From Haberlea rhodopensis (lineage: Eukaryota > Streptophyta > Magnoliopsida > Lamiales > Gesneriaceae), in contig CAJQUN010000014.1 of the NCBI GenBank assembly GCA_907163345.1, forward strand, positions 1,488,001 to 1,552,000: a stretch of DNA of 64,000 nucleotides, given 5' to 3'. The translations under genes were made by a program, and so were the position numbers. A model generated the notes under the pieces. The model made no database searches. It was not told the origin of the DNA and saw only the letters and a list, made by a program, of their open reading frames with translations. This document shows, one piece after another, positions 24,724-36,899 of this stretch. Positions within the stretch are counted from its first letter, which is position 1. Each line of letters starts with the position of its first letter.

Positions 24724-25178
24724 CACGCTAAAAAGTAGGTTTAAAAAAAAATTAAAAATTTAAATTTAAAAAATACAACATTTTCAAAATACTTGCAAAA
24801 GTACCCTAAAACACCACTCCAGAAGATGACCAATACTTCTTAGTGCCCGCCTGATGAGGATGCGGCCTTTGCTAGCGGCCCCTTCTTTTTTCTTTCTTTT
24901 TTTTAAATTTTTTAAAATTTTAATAAAGTTTTTTAAAAATAAATTGAGTGGCCGCCTATAGAAGAGGCGGCCACTAAATTTTTAATATTATTATAATATT
25001 GTAACGATCACGCTAAATATTAGGTTTTTAAAAAAAAAAAATTTACAAATTTAAATTTTAAAAATACAACATTTTCAAAATACTTGCAAAACTACCTTAA
25101 AACACCACTTCAAAAGATGGCCAATACTTCTTAGTGCCCGCCTGCGGAGGAGGTGGCCTTTGCTAGCGTCCCCTCTTT
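24724..25178. repeat. Direct repeats with hairpin upstream of the SurE-like gene
   Basis: Two copies of a roughly 170-bp sequence (24724-24895 and 25008-25178) run from CACGCTAAA through TACAACATTTTCAAAATACTTGC to TTGCTAGCG. Between them a perfect 10-bp inverted repeat, GTGGCCGCCT/AGGCGGCCAC with a 7-base loop, lies at about 24949-24975. The first copy is about 100 bp upstream of the start codon, so it lies in or near the promoter. Probably a repeat-derived sequence. Confidence 0.8.
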
Positions 25179-26749
25179 TTTGGCGTGAATGAAAGTTATA
25201 GTGCATTAGTTAACTTTAATTGGCCACCAGAATCATTAAATTTGGAGTTCATATGAACGAACTAGCTAACGCTCATAAAAGATGAAATGTAGTTTGACTT
25301 AGCTTGAATTTCCAACTAGAATCAGGTGTTTGGGATATAATATGAAATAATTTTCTACGAAAATGGGTCGAGTTGGAAATAAGAGTTTCCCATGTTATGC
25401 ATGAGTCCTGTTTAAGCCCATTTTGCCTTAAGGTAGATGAACGAATTTGGGGGGAAAAGTTAAACTTATGAAATGACGTATTTTGAGTTATATTTCAAAA
25501 TAATCTTGATCCATGTCATTTGGTTAAGTGTCGGAAATATTATGAGCTGATTATTATAAGCATGTTAGCTGAAATATTACAATAAGCTATGAATATGATC
25601 TTCGGATAACTAAATTGATAGTTTTGGAATATTTAGATAATTTTATGATCATGTTATTATATCCCAATGTCAATTTGAGGAACACAAAAGTTCTTGATAT
25701 GGTTTGAGGTACGTAGAAACTGGTTCTATCGCGATGTCTTGACAAAAACATGTGATGATCCATGTGTATGATTTATTTGTTATTATCTGACTTATAGGTG
25801 ATTACGTGATACATTGATATGCATTTACCAGTTGGGTATCGATGTGCAAAATGAAAGATATGATATATTTTATTAACACACAAAGATTTAGTTAGTCACA
25901 TCAATACCCCTGGACATATCATGTTGATCCTAGCGATTCTTTGATATATGTATCACTCTTATTGATATCTATGGTATGTGGTAGTGGGGATGAAGGGAAC
26001 ATCAATGGCTCAGTTTAGGTAGTAACTGTAGCGCCGAGTGTGTGTCATCGCCCAGAAATGAGAGGATGATGGGCACATCGATGGCTCGATGGAGGGAGTC
26101 GTCGTAGCACTGAGTGTGTCGATGTCCTGTCTCGAGCTATATTGTTGATGATCATTCCTTGGACTCCTGGGATTTTGATATCCGAGATTATTGTGCCAAT
26201 ACACACATTGCATTCATGCATGGCATGCATCACATGGTATTGTATGAAATCGTGATTTATATTGGTTTTACATGCTGGGGTTACTGACCCCCGTGGTAGG
26301 GGTTGTCATGTCTGTGTATGGGCATGGTAGGTATTACGAGTAGGCAGATTTCATATGCTCGCAAGGAAGCACCTAGGAGTACCAGAGCTCAGTGAGAGCA
26401 AGCTCGGGTTCTATTTTATTGAGTATTGCGTCATGTCTTGTGTTAAAGAGTTTTTAAAAATATTTTTCTCGCCGGGGTATGCCCTGTGTATCTGTATTTT
26501 GAGTATGATAATACTGGAAGATTTTATACTTGATTGCGTACGTGTTTGGATATGAAACTGGTTTACATATTTTCGGTATGTCATAATAAGTATATTGATA
26601 TATGTAAAACAAGTGATATGTACCTCGTGTATTGAATTCATGCTGAAAATTTTTAGGGCCACGTGTTAATTTTAAATAATCTTCCGATATTTACATTAAA
26701 ATAATCAATGTGTGATCACTAAACACTTGACTAGGATCAGGCCCTCACA
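25000..26749 (+). repeat. Probable degraded Ty3/gypsy LTR
   Basis: No coding sequence. It contains a diverged tandem pair of about 70 bp (near 25990-26120) built on ACATCGATGGCTC and GTAGCACTGAGTGTGTCGATG, and ends GATCAGGCCCTCACA. Such motifs are familiar from Tekay/Del-type LTRs. The start near 25000 (TGTAACGATC) is a guess, and no target duplication was found. Confidence 0.35.
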
Positions 26750-26751
26750 CT

Positions 26752-27015
26752 GTGAGACCTCAATGCTTAGACACTTCAGGGTGAATTGAGAATTCAGCTA
26801 AGAAATTAGCTTATCAATCTTATCCACTTTGTTACCCGTGATAAGAATGTCATCGACATAGACAAGAACATAAATCACTGAAGAAGTAGTAAAGTAGATA
26901 AATAATAAACTATCAGTTTTGGATGGAACAAGTCCCATTAGTTGAAGGGTTGTTCAAAGTTTGTCAAACCAATCATGTGGGGCTTGTTTTAGTCCATATA
27001 TAACCTTATGAATAC
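26752..27015 (-). pseudogene. Copia reverse transcriptase fragment
   Basis: - strand translation reads VIYGLKQAPHDWFDKL, then after a stop TTLQLMGLVPSKTDS, and the catalytic YVLVYVDDILITGN near 26845, followed by a diverged continuation. It is cut off at 27016 by the LTR of element G, which appears to have inserted into it. Confidence 0.8.
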
Positions 27016-27373
27016 TGTGACACCCCGAAATTAATTATATGCAATTCGGGCATTAATGATGTTTATATGATTAATTATGGTGATAATTGATTTATGCGTT
27101 GAAATTAATTATCTTGTTGAAATGCTTAGTCACATGGTAGGCGTGACCTGGGGGTTGCATTTCAGGGTGCATGTTATGCATGTTAGAAAATGGGGTGTTA
27201 ACATGATTTATTTGTATTGGTTGTTAATTATGAGGAAAATATGGATTTAGTGGAAGTTTGGTGCATTTTTGTAAATGCTTTTAAAATACCATGTTGGGGT
27301 ATTTTATACATCATGTTAATTGATGGGGTACAATTTTTATTAACCTTTAAAACCCATACCCCACTATACCCCC

Positions 27374-27405
<32 letters not shown>

Positions 27406-27799
27406 ACTTTATTCATTTTTAACCCTCACTTTTAAATCCTCAAATTCATCCCCAACCCTAACTCATCTCATATTTTCGAAATTTGGCAAGGAAGGAAGGA
27501 GAAATCTTCACAAAACTTTTGTTTATGGGATTTTTGTTAAGATTTGGAGTCTTCAAGAGGTATGAAACCCTTCCTAAAGTTTTAATGATGTTTGGTTTAG
27601 AAATGGGTTAGCATTTTGAGTTTTTATGTGGGTTTATTTTGGGTATGTGTTGAATGTGGTTGGGGTATGATTTTTGAAGTGTTTTATGTGGGATTTAGTG
27701 AGTTATGATGATGTTTGAGTTGTTGGTATGTTTGGGTTTGAAGGGTATGAGGTAGAGCTTGTAAAATGCTCAAAAATGGTGATTTTTCGATGTACAGGG

Positions 27800-28015
27800 A
27801 TAGGCGATCAATCGCCCGTTTCTGGCGATCGATCACGAGCCAGCAGTAGGCTCCAGAACCATTTGGCGATCGATCGCCATTTTTGGGCGATCGATCGGTG
27901 AGGCTGGAGATCGATCGCGCCAAAAGTGGCGATCGATCGCCGAAGACACAAAAATTTGGCAACGGGCAGTGTGATCTCGCGATCGATCGGGACATCTCGG
28001 CGATCGATCGCGAGA
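27800..28015. repeat. GCGATCGATCGC palindrome array in element G LTR
   Basis: About eight copies of the palindrome GATCGATC, most extended to GGCGATCGATCGCC or a close variant, spaced 15-45 bp apart. The array lies in the middle of the LTR. A weak TATA candidate (GACTATAATT) follows near 28062. Confidence 0.9.
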
Positions 28016-28247
28016 CACATAAATGTGTGTTTTTTATTATTTTGTGGGCTTTTTGGATATTGGACTATAATTGGCTTCTAATATCGATTTGTATGGTTGT
28101 GTAGAACCATCCCAGGTACCCACAACTTTAAGGAGATAAAGTTCTCCAACTTCTCCACTTTTGGAATTAAGGTACGTAAGAGACGTACGGGCATCGTACG
28201 GTAAAACACACTCCTATACTATGACTACGCAATGATTGCATAAGTAT

Positions 28248-28379
28248 TTATGATGATGATTATGATAAGTAAAGATATGATGATGTCTATGATGAGTAAA
28301 GATGATATGATGTTTATGATGATGATTACGATAAGGAAAGATATGATGATGTCTATGATGAGTAAAGATGTTATGATGT
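28248..28379 (+). repeat. 66-bp tandem duplication in element G LTR
   Basis: Two adjacent units, rich in TATGATGATG, differ at a few positions. Probably replication slippage. Confidence 0.75.
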
Positions 28380-29284
28380 TTATGATGTATGTTAAACTAT
28401 GTTACTAGAAATGGTAGAATGTCCGGTGGTTGTTATGGGCAAGCGAGGAAGGTACTTACCGCTGACATAGCTAGCGATGAGATACATCCGCTATCAAGGT
28501 GTAGCGAGGGGTATCACAGTACCGCTATATGTCGAGCGAGGGGGCCAATTGTGCCGCTGTCATAACAGGACCAGGACAGTCACATTTCTAATTAACATTG
28601 TTGATTATGAACATATATGTGAAGTATGATTTTAATCATTTATGTCAAGAACTAATGATTATATGCATGACTATGAAACAGTGACAACCAAAGTGGGTTA
28701 ATACGATTAACAATGAAGTATATGTTAACCAATTATTTTCATGCATTTATTTATATGCCATTATTTATGATGTTAACTAATGATGTACATGCTCATGATG
28801 GGCTGTTCCTGTAGGTACACTTTTGGACTAAAAAGCTAAGGGTCGGGTTGAGGCAGTGAGCTACGATGAGCGTGAAAGAGTTTAAGATACAGGATTTTTG
28901 AATAGTCTCTACTCTAGGAGTAGTGTAAATCTATAGCTTTAACATTCATTATCGAGAATGTAATTAATTAGCTCATGAAATTTTATTTTTGGCCTGTAAT
29001 CTTATTAGCTCAAAGCTACAACCGGAACCCTAAGATGTTATAATGCATGTTTAGTCCTTAATACGTTATTATGATGGTGTTAAGGTAGGAAGACCCTACA
29101 TTAGTGGTATCAGAGCAGTGGTTAGAGAACCCGAGAATGAGTGAAGGGTAGCATTAACAATAAGTTGGCTTTTGTGCATATGTTGCATATGAAGCATATG
29201 ACTATTGTGCTAACATGTTATGGTTTCTAACGATGTATTATATGAACTGCTTTTGGGTATTGTTGTTAACCCTTGTCTTGCAGC

Positions 29285-30450
29285 ATGGCAGCAAATGTGG
29301 AAGTAGGAGATGCAGTGAGTGTTAATGCAAGTGCTGGGCGTACCAATCCCCTACCACCGCCAGCCTTGGGCGAAGAACCCTCTGAGCAATAGTTACTACC
29401 TGAGGAGCTAAGCTTGGCTCAGTTTCTGACATACCGACCCCCGATGTTCGAAGGAACTGAGACAGGAGAACTGGCCGAGGATGGTTAGAGAGGATAGAAC
29501 AGATATTTGTGGCAGCTCCTTGTGCTAAGTCAGCATGGATAAAGCTAGCGGAGTTCCAACTGGCCAAGAAGGCATTGATGTGGTGGAAGACCACAGTAAT
29601 AGAGCAAGAGGCTCAGGGACAGGAAATAAATTGGAAACTGTTCAGAACTCGGTTTCTGACCCGCTACTTTTCAGCTGCTGCACGACAGGCTAAGGAGGAT
29701 GAATTTACTAACCTTAAGCAAGGTAACATGCATGTATCAGATTATGCTCTCCATTACTGTTCTTTGCTCATATATGTACCTCATATCACCGCAAGTACTC
29801 AAGCAAAGATGAGGAACTTCATGAAAAGCTTGAGGCCTGAACTGTATGACAGGGTGATCACTTATGGCCCTGCTTGCTTTGATGACGCCCTTTCACGGGC
29901 TGAGCTAGCCGAACTGGGAGTTGATGCATATCCTGATGCCGTGCCACCTCCAGCACCCCCTCAGAAATCTACTTCTGATAATTTGAAGCCGAGGGGTGAT
30001 CAGTTCAAGCCAAGGGAGGACACATCAGCTTCGAGGTTCAGTGGAAAGAGGCCCGAGAATCGTTGGAAAGGAAACCATAGGAATGACGCCCCGTCAGGAA
30101 GAGGACAGTCTCAGGGAGGCAGATTTGTGAAGGTCCAGTGCTCTCTTTCTGGGCAACCACATTCGACGAAAGACTGCGTCGGTTGTTACGTATGTGGCAA
30201 TAAGGGCCACTTTGCTCGGCAATGTCCCAATCGGGAGGGACAACAGAACTCTGCGGGAGGCCTGCGGACAGAGCAGTGCAGCACAGGCCACCATTTGTAC
30301 CGAGGCAGTATGGAGGTCAACCTATGGGGCCACCTCAGGGGCAAGTTTATGCGTTGACAAGGGAGCAGGCCACAGCGGCTCCGGAGGAAGTAATAGCGGG
30401 TACGTGTCTTTTATTTACGCACCCTGCTTTTATATTGATAGACACAGGTG
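29285..30450 (+). pseudogene. Element G gag and start of protease
   Basis: The ATG at 29285 opens a gag frame with a stop near 29390. A base missing near 29484 shifts it to the frame 29509-30357, which carries the retrotransposon gag fold (FQLAKKALMWW, RFLTRYFSAAARQAKEDEF, LSRAELAELGVDAY). The zinc knuckle CYVCGNKGHFARQC lies near 30187-30228. Another shift near 30230-30270 leads into VYALTREQATAAPEE and FILIDTGA, the protease active site, where the element is cut off. It cannot give functional Gag. Confidence 0.85.
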
Positions 30451-31841
30451 CGTAGTTATCTCCCGTGAAGAGCAGAAGACGATTGGTCGATTGACCTTGA
30501 GCAAATTCATTTGCTAGATTAGCCATAAAAAAAATTGATTTAAAAACAAAAATCAAATGGCTCTGATACCACTTGTTGGAACCGAAGAGTTTAATGAGGT
30601 TCCTTGGCTATTTTAGCGTTTTAAAATGAATTTGCAAATAGTCGAATTTGCGCTGCGTAAGACTTCAAGTCAATCGAACAATAAATAATAATAAGTAATA
30701 AATAAATGCGTAAAGTAAATAAAGCGATAAAAGACACAAATATTTGTTATTGAAGTTCGGCGATTAATCGCCTACGTCTCCTCTTCCCGGCTAGTAAACT
30801 TCCAACCGAGGATCCACTAGAACAACTTTGATCTTGGCCTTAAGGGCTCCAAGTTAGCCACAACACACTCTTCCCGAGTAACACACTCTTTACGAGTCTT
30901 CTTGGCCTTAAGGGCTCCAAGGATAGCCACACACAAACTCTTCCCGAGTTACCCACACTCTTCACGAGTCTTCTTTGCCTCAAGGGCTCTAAGGATAGCC
31001 ACACCCTTGCACCAACTTCACTTGTTGATGTCTTATACAATTTCCAACTTGCGTCGGTGTTAGAGGACCTTACAATAAATCAAATAACACCTTCACGGTG
31101 TAACAACACGAAGAATCAAAAGCTCTCTCACAAGAATTAAATTACAAACTCCAATACAACACAAATGTATGAAGTTTGCAATGCTAGAATGATTTTGATT
31201 GAACACAACTTTCTTGTAGTTTATACTCTTGTTTCTTGTCTTCAAATTGCTCCAAAACATCTATATTTATAATGTAGAAGGCCCCCAAGGCTCCTACTAG
31301 CCATTGCTACACTTAAGGCTTGAATCACTCCAAGATCGCCTTGGACATCGCCTCGGGCGATCACCATCGCCGCGCACCAACGATCGAAATCTTGCACAGA
31401 TCGCCTCAAGCGAAGTGCTGATCGCCTCAGGCGACCGTCTCCCAAAAATAATGTCGTAGCCTTCAATGATCAGAATTTTTCATCGCCTCAAACGAACTCT
31501 CCATCGCCTCAAACGAACCATGCATCGCCTCAGGCGATCTAGCCATCGCCTCAGGCGATCTCTCCATGCGCGTGGTCCTCAGCGTCGCTTCAGTCGATGA
31601 GCTGTCGATGTCTACCTTGGCTGCCATCGCCTGGGGCGATGATCACCATCGTCTGGGGCAATCCGCCCATGTCTTTGCATATTGATTTCCTTCAAACGAT
31701 CCACTTTTCAACCATGTAAAACCAGTATACTAAGTAGACACATTAGTATAACAAGAGCAAGTTTTGTTGATCATCAAAACTCATCAATAATTCGGAGATA
31801 AATTAAGCATTAAACTCAACAATGTGTTTAAGGCTCAACAG
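30451..31841 (-). mobile_element. Truncated B-family element: 5' LTR plus start of gag
   Basis: On the - strand an intact-looking LTR (31841 to 30574, TGTTGAGCC to TTCCAACA) is followed by the primer site TGGTATCAGAGCC and a gag start MANLANEFAQGQ at 30526. The gag stops after about 25 codons, at the junction with element G near 30451. Same family as element B, but diverged from it. Palindrome array at about 31335-31660 and a TATA-like TTATAAATAT (- strand, near 31266-31275). Confidence 0.88.
31335..31660. repeat. Palindrome array in truncated B-family LTR
   Basis: About ten CATCGCCTCAGGCGAT-type units, the same motif as in element B. The array is upstream of the TATA-like site when read on the - strand. 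Confidence 0.85.
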
Positions 31842-33463
31842 TGCTGATGAAGCATTTTTTCTATTCCATTGTTAAAACATTCAATACACTGTACATGCGT
31901 ATTTACACAAATGTATAAAGAATCAAATTTGTTATATTGTTACAACCCTGTAACAATCGAAGCATCAAGTAGCTATGGAAATGATGCTCTGTACATCCTG
32001 CTCACTTAACTTGCAGGGTGGCAACCGCAGTACGAATTTTTTTTAGTGTTTTTTTATATATATAACTTTTTTTAAAATTTTATATTATACCTTAATTTTT
32101 AAAAAAAAAAAAACTTTGCACCCTCTGCTCTGGTCCTCATAAGTTAATGAGTGCAGAATATAAGGCAAAGTTCATGACTGAACTGCCAAGTCAATGGCAA
32201 GACATATAGAGGCGATGCGATCTTGGGCACAACCAATTTGTCGAGTTGAAACCTTACCTCAGCACTTGAAAGTTTTGTAAGCCTAAGATAGCTCAATATA
32301 AGTCTTTAGGGTACACTTCTTGGTTTCCCTTAATTATTCGAGATTAGATCAATTTGGAACATTTCCAAAGATCAAAGGATTTGAGAAGATCATATAATAT
32401 GAAAAGAAACACTGTGGGTCTTTTGAATCCTAAATGGTATATTAGCATGATGAAATAAAACATATATCTTTTAATTCCATATGGCATATCTTATCCTTAA
32501 TAACTGATTTGAGCATTAGAGAGATTCGATGGGGATTAGCTACATCGCCATCTAATATTAGTTCTATTATTGTAAACCATTGTTGCTATTGAGCATCAGA
32601 AGATTGGTTCAGCAGGAAGAATTTGACACCATAATCTATGATGAGTCATCTAAAAAATTACTTAATCCATATTTACAATTTTACACAAGATTAATCGATG
32701 CTATAATAATGGGCAGAGCCATCCTATGAGTTAGGGTGGAATCTAGCCCCATTCAAATTTTAAACAAAAATAGCATAAAATTCGGAAATTTAGTTTTTAC
32801 TACAATCCTCTCTTAAATCATGATAGTTTTTTAACCCCTATCTAGCCAAGTCAGCCCAAGATAATTTTGAATCCTGGCTCCGCTACTGGCTATAAAAGAT
32901 CAAATTACATTCAAGAAAGATGCAGTAATAGATAGATACAATTTCAACAATCCAAAATTGATATAATTTCGAATAATCAAGGTAGAAAGTTAAAAATATC
33001 ACGAGATTTTTCGATGTTATAATAGAATAAATATAATTTAAATATCCATCAAAAGAATTCAAAGGGGTTAGCCATATTTTCTAACTTTATATCTTAAACT
33101 TTCATTCTCATCAACTTTATATTTCGTTCTTATTTCCCTATGTGAAAGATAAGCACGGATTAAAGATGGGAGAATTGCAAGGAGGTACACTTAAGTGTGG
33201 GAAAAAAATAATAGTACAGAAAAATCCAATTTTCAAAATCTTTTATTCAAATAGGTCCAATTTCAAAATTTCAAATCAATTTGGTGTTTTATTTTGACTA
33301 TATACCCCTCGATGGTTTAGTAAGTTGCATTATAATTCCCTTGAATTTTATTTTGAGAACAAATAGACCCTCTGTTTAATATTATATTATATATTACATC
33401 CTTGTATTTATAAAAATATGCATTTTAACACGTCCCCTAATTTCTTGGATCATTGTCATAAAA
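31842..33463. other. AT-rich intergenic stretch
   Basis: No gene recognised. Around 32735-32890 is a repeat-like sequence ending TTGAATCCTGGCTCCGC, a form seen scattered in plant genomes. The rest shows nothing I can identify. Confidence 0.4.
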
Positions 33464-34559
33464 TGGTATCAAAGCCTAGGTTTATTATGGAAATATTAAA
33501 ATAATATTTTGAATAGTAATATTATCCCAAATGGAGGAGATAATATGCGAGAATATGGATTCGAACGAATATTCGAGATGTCACTCATACATGTGGTACT
33601 TTCAAAAATTGAAAGTACTAAATCAAAAGCATCTGGCGGAAGCTCAACTCTTCAACCAGAAGTGAAAAATATTACGAGGAACAGGTGTATGCCTACCAGC
33701 CATAAACCATTACACGAAAATGGAGATGATTGCTAAGATGCTTCATCAAGTGAACCTCAAACAACAGTTCCAGTTAGCCAAATTTCAGAATACGATCATC
33801 CTGAACATGAGAACGTTATTCCAGACCATAATGATCCAACATGGTCCGGACCAGACAAATAGGATGGGAGAACCAATTTGTTTTAGAAATCGAGTCGGAT
33901 ACTTCTAAGATGTCCCAAAATCTTAGAGAGATTCAAAAGACAGTGCAGCGTTATGGATACTTACAATACCATATCCCTGCACAGATCCATCAGATTCAAA
34001 GTCAGATGGAGATCATGATTAAACAACATGGGAAAATCCTTGAAAACCTTCGAGATGTTCAAATCCAAGTCAAGGAGTTGGAGTCACGACCAAGTCCTTC
34101 AGGAAGAAGAAAAGGAGGGTGGCTACCACCGTCGTATGAAACAAAACCCCTTCTACATCAAAAAGCGGGGGAGGTCTGACGAACTTTGACAGAGACTGAA
34201 AAATGATTGCAGTCCTACGATGAGATCAAATACTTCCTACAAAGTACTGTAAAGAATCAACCTGGGAGATCTCCGTGATCTTGCCGATTCATTTGCGGGA
34301 TTAAATCTCGTAGAATATAAAACAAATCAACTTGGTGAAATTCCTCTACTTCCACCACCACAAGAAAGTTTCGGGTCAAACAATCCATCACCCGATGGAG
34401 ATAAAAGACTGCCCCGATCAGGAAGATTTTACCACTGGATCAAACTTAGATCCCCCAGTAGGAACAATGAGTCGTTCCTGCAGGCCAGACATACATCAAC
34501 GCCTTACAGGAAATCTCAGATAGATCCGATACATCCATACAGACTTATGCTCAACACTG

Positions 34560-35040
34560 ATATTTTGGATTTCAAAAATCGAGAAGTTCTTATTGATGAA
34601 TGGATTTCAGCAATGAGAATCGCAACAGGAACTCTTGATCTAAACAAAGAATGATTCATATTACTCCTTAATATGAGTCTGGATGGATGATCCAAAATTG
34701 CTTGGGAACCCACTGACCCAGGTACCAAGGAAGAAGTTCTAGCCGGAGAGTCCCTAAAAACAATTGTGGACAAGATGGCCAAACTTTTTAAAATCTGTTT
34801 CATTGGAGTTGGTTACTTCGAAGGAATGGAGCAAGAGAAGGCGAAAAAATATAGAAAAGCTCTATATTGCTTGGAACTACATGATATCTGTTATGTAGAC
34901 GAGTACATCAAACTATTCATAGAGTATAGATTGAAGGCAAAAATGACAGAGAACGATGCAGCGGAACTGTTCTTTGCCAAAATACTGAGTCCATGGAGAG
35001 AAATACTTATCTAGGAATATACACCGCAAGAAACAGAAAC
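34560..35040 (+). pseudogene. Endogenous caulimovirid capsid region (broken)
   Basis: The frames carry a caulimovirid capsid core including the segments REVLIDEWISAMRIATGTLD and LELHDICYVDEYIKLFIEY, with stops near 34653, 34690 and 35013. A charged helical segment lies upstream at about 33980-34130. The capsid would package the DNA; here it is a relic. Confidence 0.75.
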
Positions 35041-35451
35041 GGTGGCCAGGAGAATGTCATTTCTTAAGTGAAGCTTGCGGAGTGGTGTTATCAAGCGAAA
35101 CTCCAAAAGAACTACAAGAAGCTAAGAGGAATCAACAAAACAACTCATCTTTGCTGTACAGGGAATGATATCCCTACAATCATCGAAAATTACCCCCAAC
35201 GACGGAAGATGAAAAAACAAAGAAGTAATTATTATGCCCGATGAAGTAGTTCGAGAAGAAGTGGGTTTTCATGGAGACCCAGGAAGTTCTGGTCAAGCAG
35301 AAAGCCCGAAATAGATAAGGGCAAAGATCATGACCAACAGGAGTAGAACCTCGTCAATAGGTTCTAATCAAGCAAGTTCTAGCAGAACACCAACGAAGAG
35401 AACTTTCAGACGCACTCATACTCGTGCGAACAAAAGTTTCAAGATTGTAAC

Positions 35452-35493
35452 TGCTGGACTTGCGGAGCAAGAGGACACATCTCTACAGATTGT
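35452..35493 (+). pseudogene. Caulimovirid capsid zinc knuckle
   Basis: CWTCGARGHISTDC, a clean CX2CX4HX4C knuckle, in an arginine/serine-rich context. It follows the capsid core, as in caulimovirids. A stop follows at about 35518. Confidence 0.85.
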
Positions 35494-35682
35494 CCAGAGA
35501 ATCAAAATCGAGGAATGAAATAGTTTGAGCATACCAAGTAGTTCGAAGATGTTTATTTCCAGGATTTGGTGCAGGTGTATCAGTTTGAGGATATTCCTGA
35601 AAGCATCTACGAAGAAGAGATCTATCTGATTATGGAGGCGAATCTACTTCAGAGTCAGACTGAATGAGAGCTCCTTCAACAC

Positions 35683-36405
35683 ATGATCAGGGAAGAGCCA
35701 ACGGGGTTCTCTCTTACCACTATTTCTCATAAAACTCTTATGAGGATCACGAAAGAAGAGCCAAAGCTTCAGATGTATGATGGATTTACAATTGGAGCAA
35801 TGGAAAAATCCATGGATATGATTGGTCTTCGAAGTAGGAAGCATCAGATTATCCATAAGGTGACAATGGATGAATTTGCGATCCCGATGGAATTCATTGG
35901 AAACCAAAATGAGATTCAGTTAATCACCTACAGAGAAATTCAGGAGATTAAGAACAATGTGAAAAGAGAAGTTGTTAGCACACTCTCATGGATTCATATC
36001 AAAGCCATTAGAGTTATCATCAAAGCAACTTTCAAAGAAGGAATTGATTCGTCACTCAACATGACAATCTTTGACAAGAGAATCACAAACCTCAAAGACT
36101 CTTATTTGGGAGCAGTTGCAGGAAGTTTGTATGCCGGAAAGATGGCTTTCAACATCTATCCAAGAATTGCATACAATTTGGGAGATCGAGATTTTAACAA
36201 GGTCCTTACTCTTCATCAAGACACTAAAATAAACGATCTGATGAAAGAAGGGGATAGGTCTTACTCGATCACCTACAGGGTGTCTGCGCTCTCAAATACC
36301 CATCATCCAAAAGAATTCTTGAGAAAAGAATTCATCAAAGTCCCCAAAATCTTTGAAGATTTTGCAAAAGTAGTATTGTTGGATAATATTCCGACAATTG
36401 GATAG
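35683..36405 (+). pseudogene. Caulimovirid movement protein region
   Basis: An open frame of 240 codons matches the 30K movement-protein superfamily in overall pattern: a strand-rich core with IRVIIKATFKEGIDSSL, the conserved DKRITN segment, LGAVAGSLYAGK and then NLGDRDFNK. Movement proteins enlarge plasmodesmata for cell-to-cell spread. This is the longest surviving frame of the viral copy. It follows the capsid zinc knuckle, an order that matters for classification. It is a fossil, and nothing suggests expression. Confidence 0.75.
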
Positions 36406-36899
36406 ATCGACATGAGGATACATGACCAGCCTATTTTGAACAGAAGCAGGAGCCTTATGATCGAGCCAACAAGAATGTTTTCCAACAGGATAGGTTAATC
36501 AGCAACTATCTCGAGGATAAACAAAATGCAGTCTCAAGCAGGATTCAGAAAATCCTAGATATATTCAAAACAAAGGGAGTTCTGAAGTGTCCAGAAGGAT
36601 GGCGAGAAATTGAAATAATCTTCGACATTATGGAAAATGATAACATCTTTCCTTGAGATGTCTTATATTATTTACAACAACCTACAATTGGTAGATATCA
36701 AAGAAACCTCAAAATTGGTGAAATTGATCTAACAATTACCGGGTCAGCAGGAAGAATCCTAGAACAACTTATTCTTGGGATTGAGTTTCTGGAGGAACAC
36801 AAACATTGGAAAAGATTACATGATGGAATGGAATTCATGGTGGGCGGGAAAAGATACAGACTCATATGACCACCAGTCCATTGTCAATATAAATCTCAG

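Larger units (their letters stand above)
27016..29100 (+). repeat. Element G 5' LTR
   Basis: Starts TGTGACACCCCG and ends AGACCCTACA, just before the primer site. It contains a run of 31 C (27375-27405), a palindrome array (27800-28015) and a 66-bp tandem pair (28248-28379). Confidence 0.8.
27016..30450 (+). mobile_element. Element G: 5' part of a chromovirus-like Ty3/gypsy element
   Basis: A 2.1-kb LTR (27016-29100), a tRNA-Met primer site (29105-29116), gag with a zinc knuckle, and the first residues of protease up to the DTGA active site. The sequence then changes abruptly at about 30451 to a B-family element in the opposite orientation. RT, integrase and the 3' LTR are not in the window. 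Gag and protease style resemble Tekay/Del chromoviruses (inference). Confidence 0.8.

Noticed and set aside
27217..27435. Open frames with poly-proline or poly-glycine stretches on both strands
   Set aside because: They are translations of the C31 homopolymer in the element G LTR and have no other coding signal.
27800..28015. CRISPR-like array
   Set aside because: Short palindromes with irregular 15-45-bp spacing inside a plant LTR, with no leader and no associated genes.
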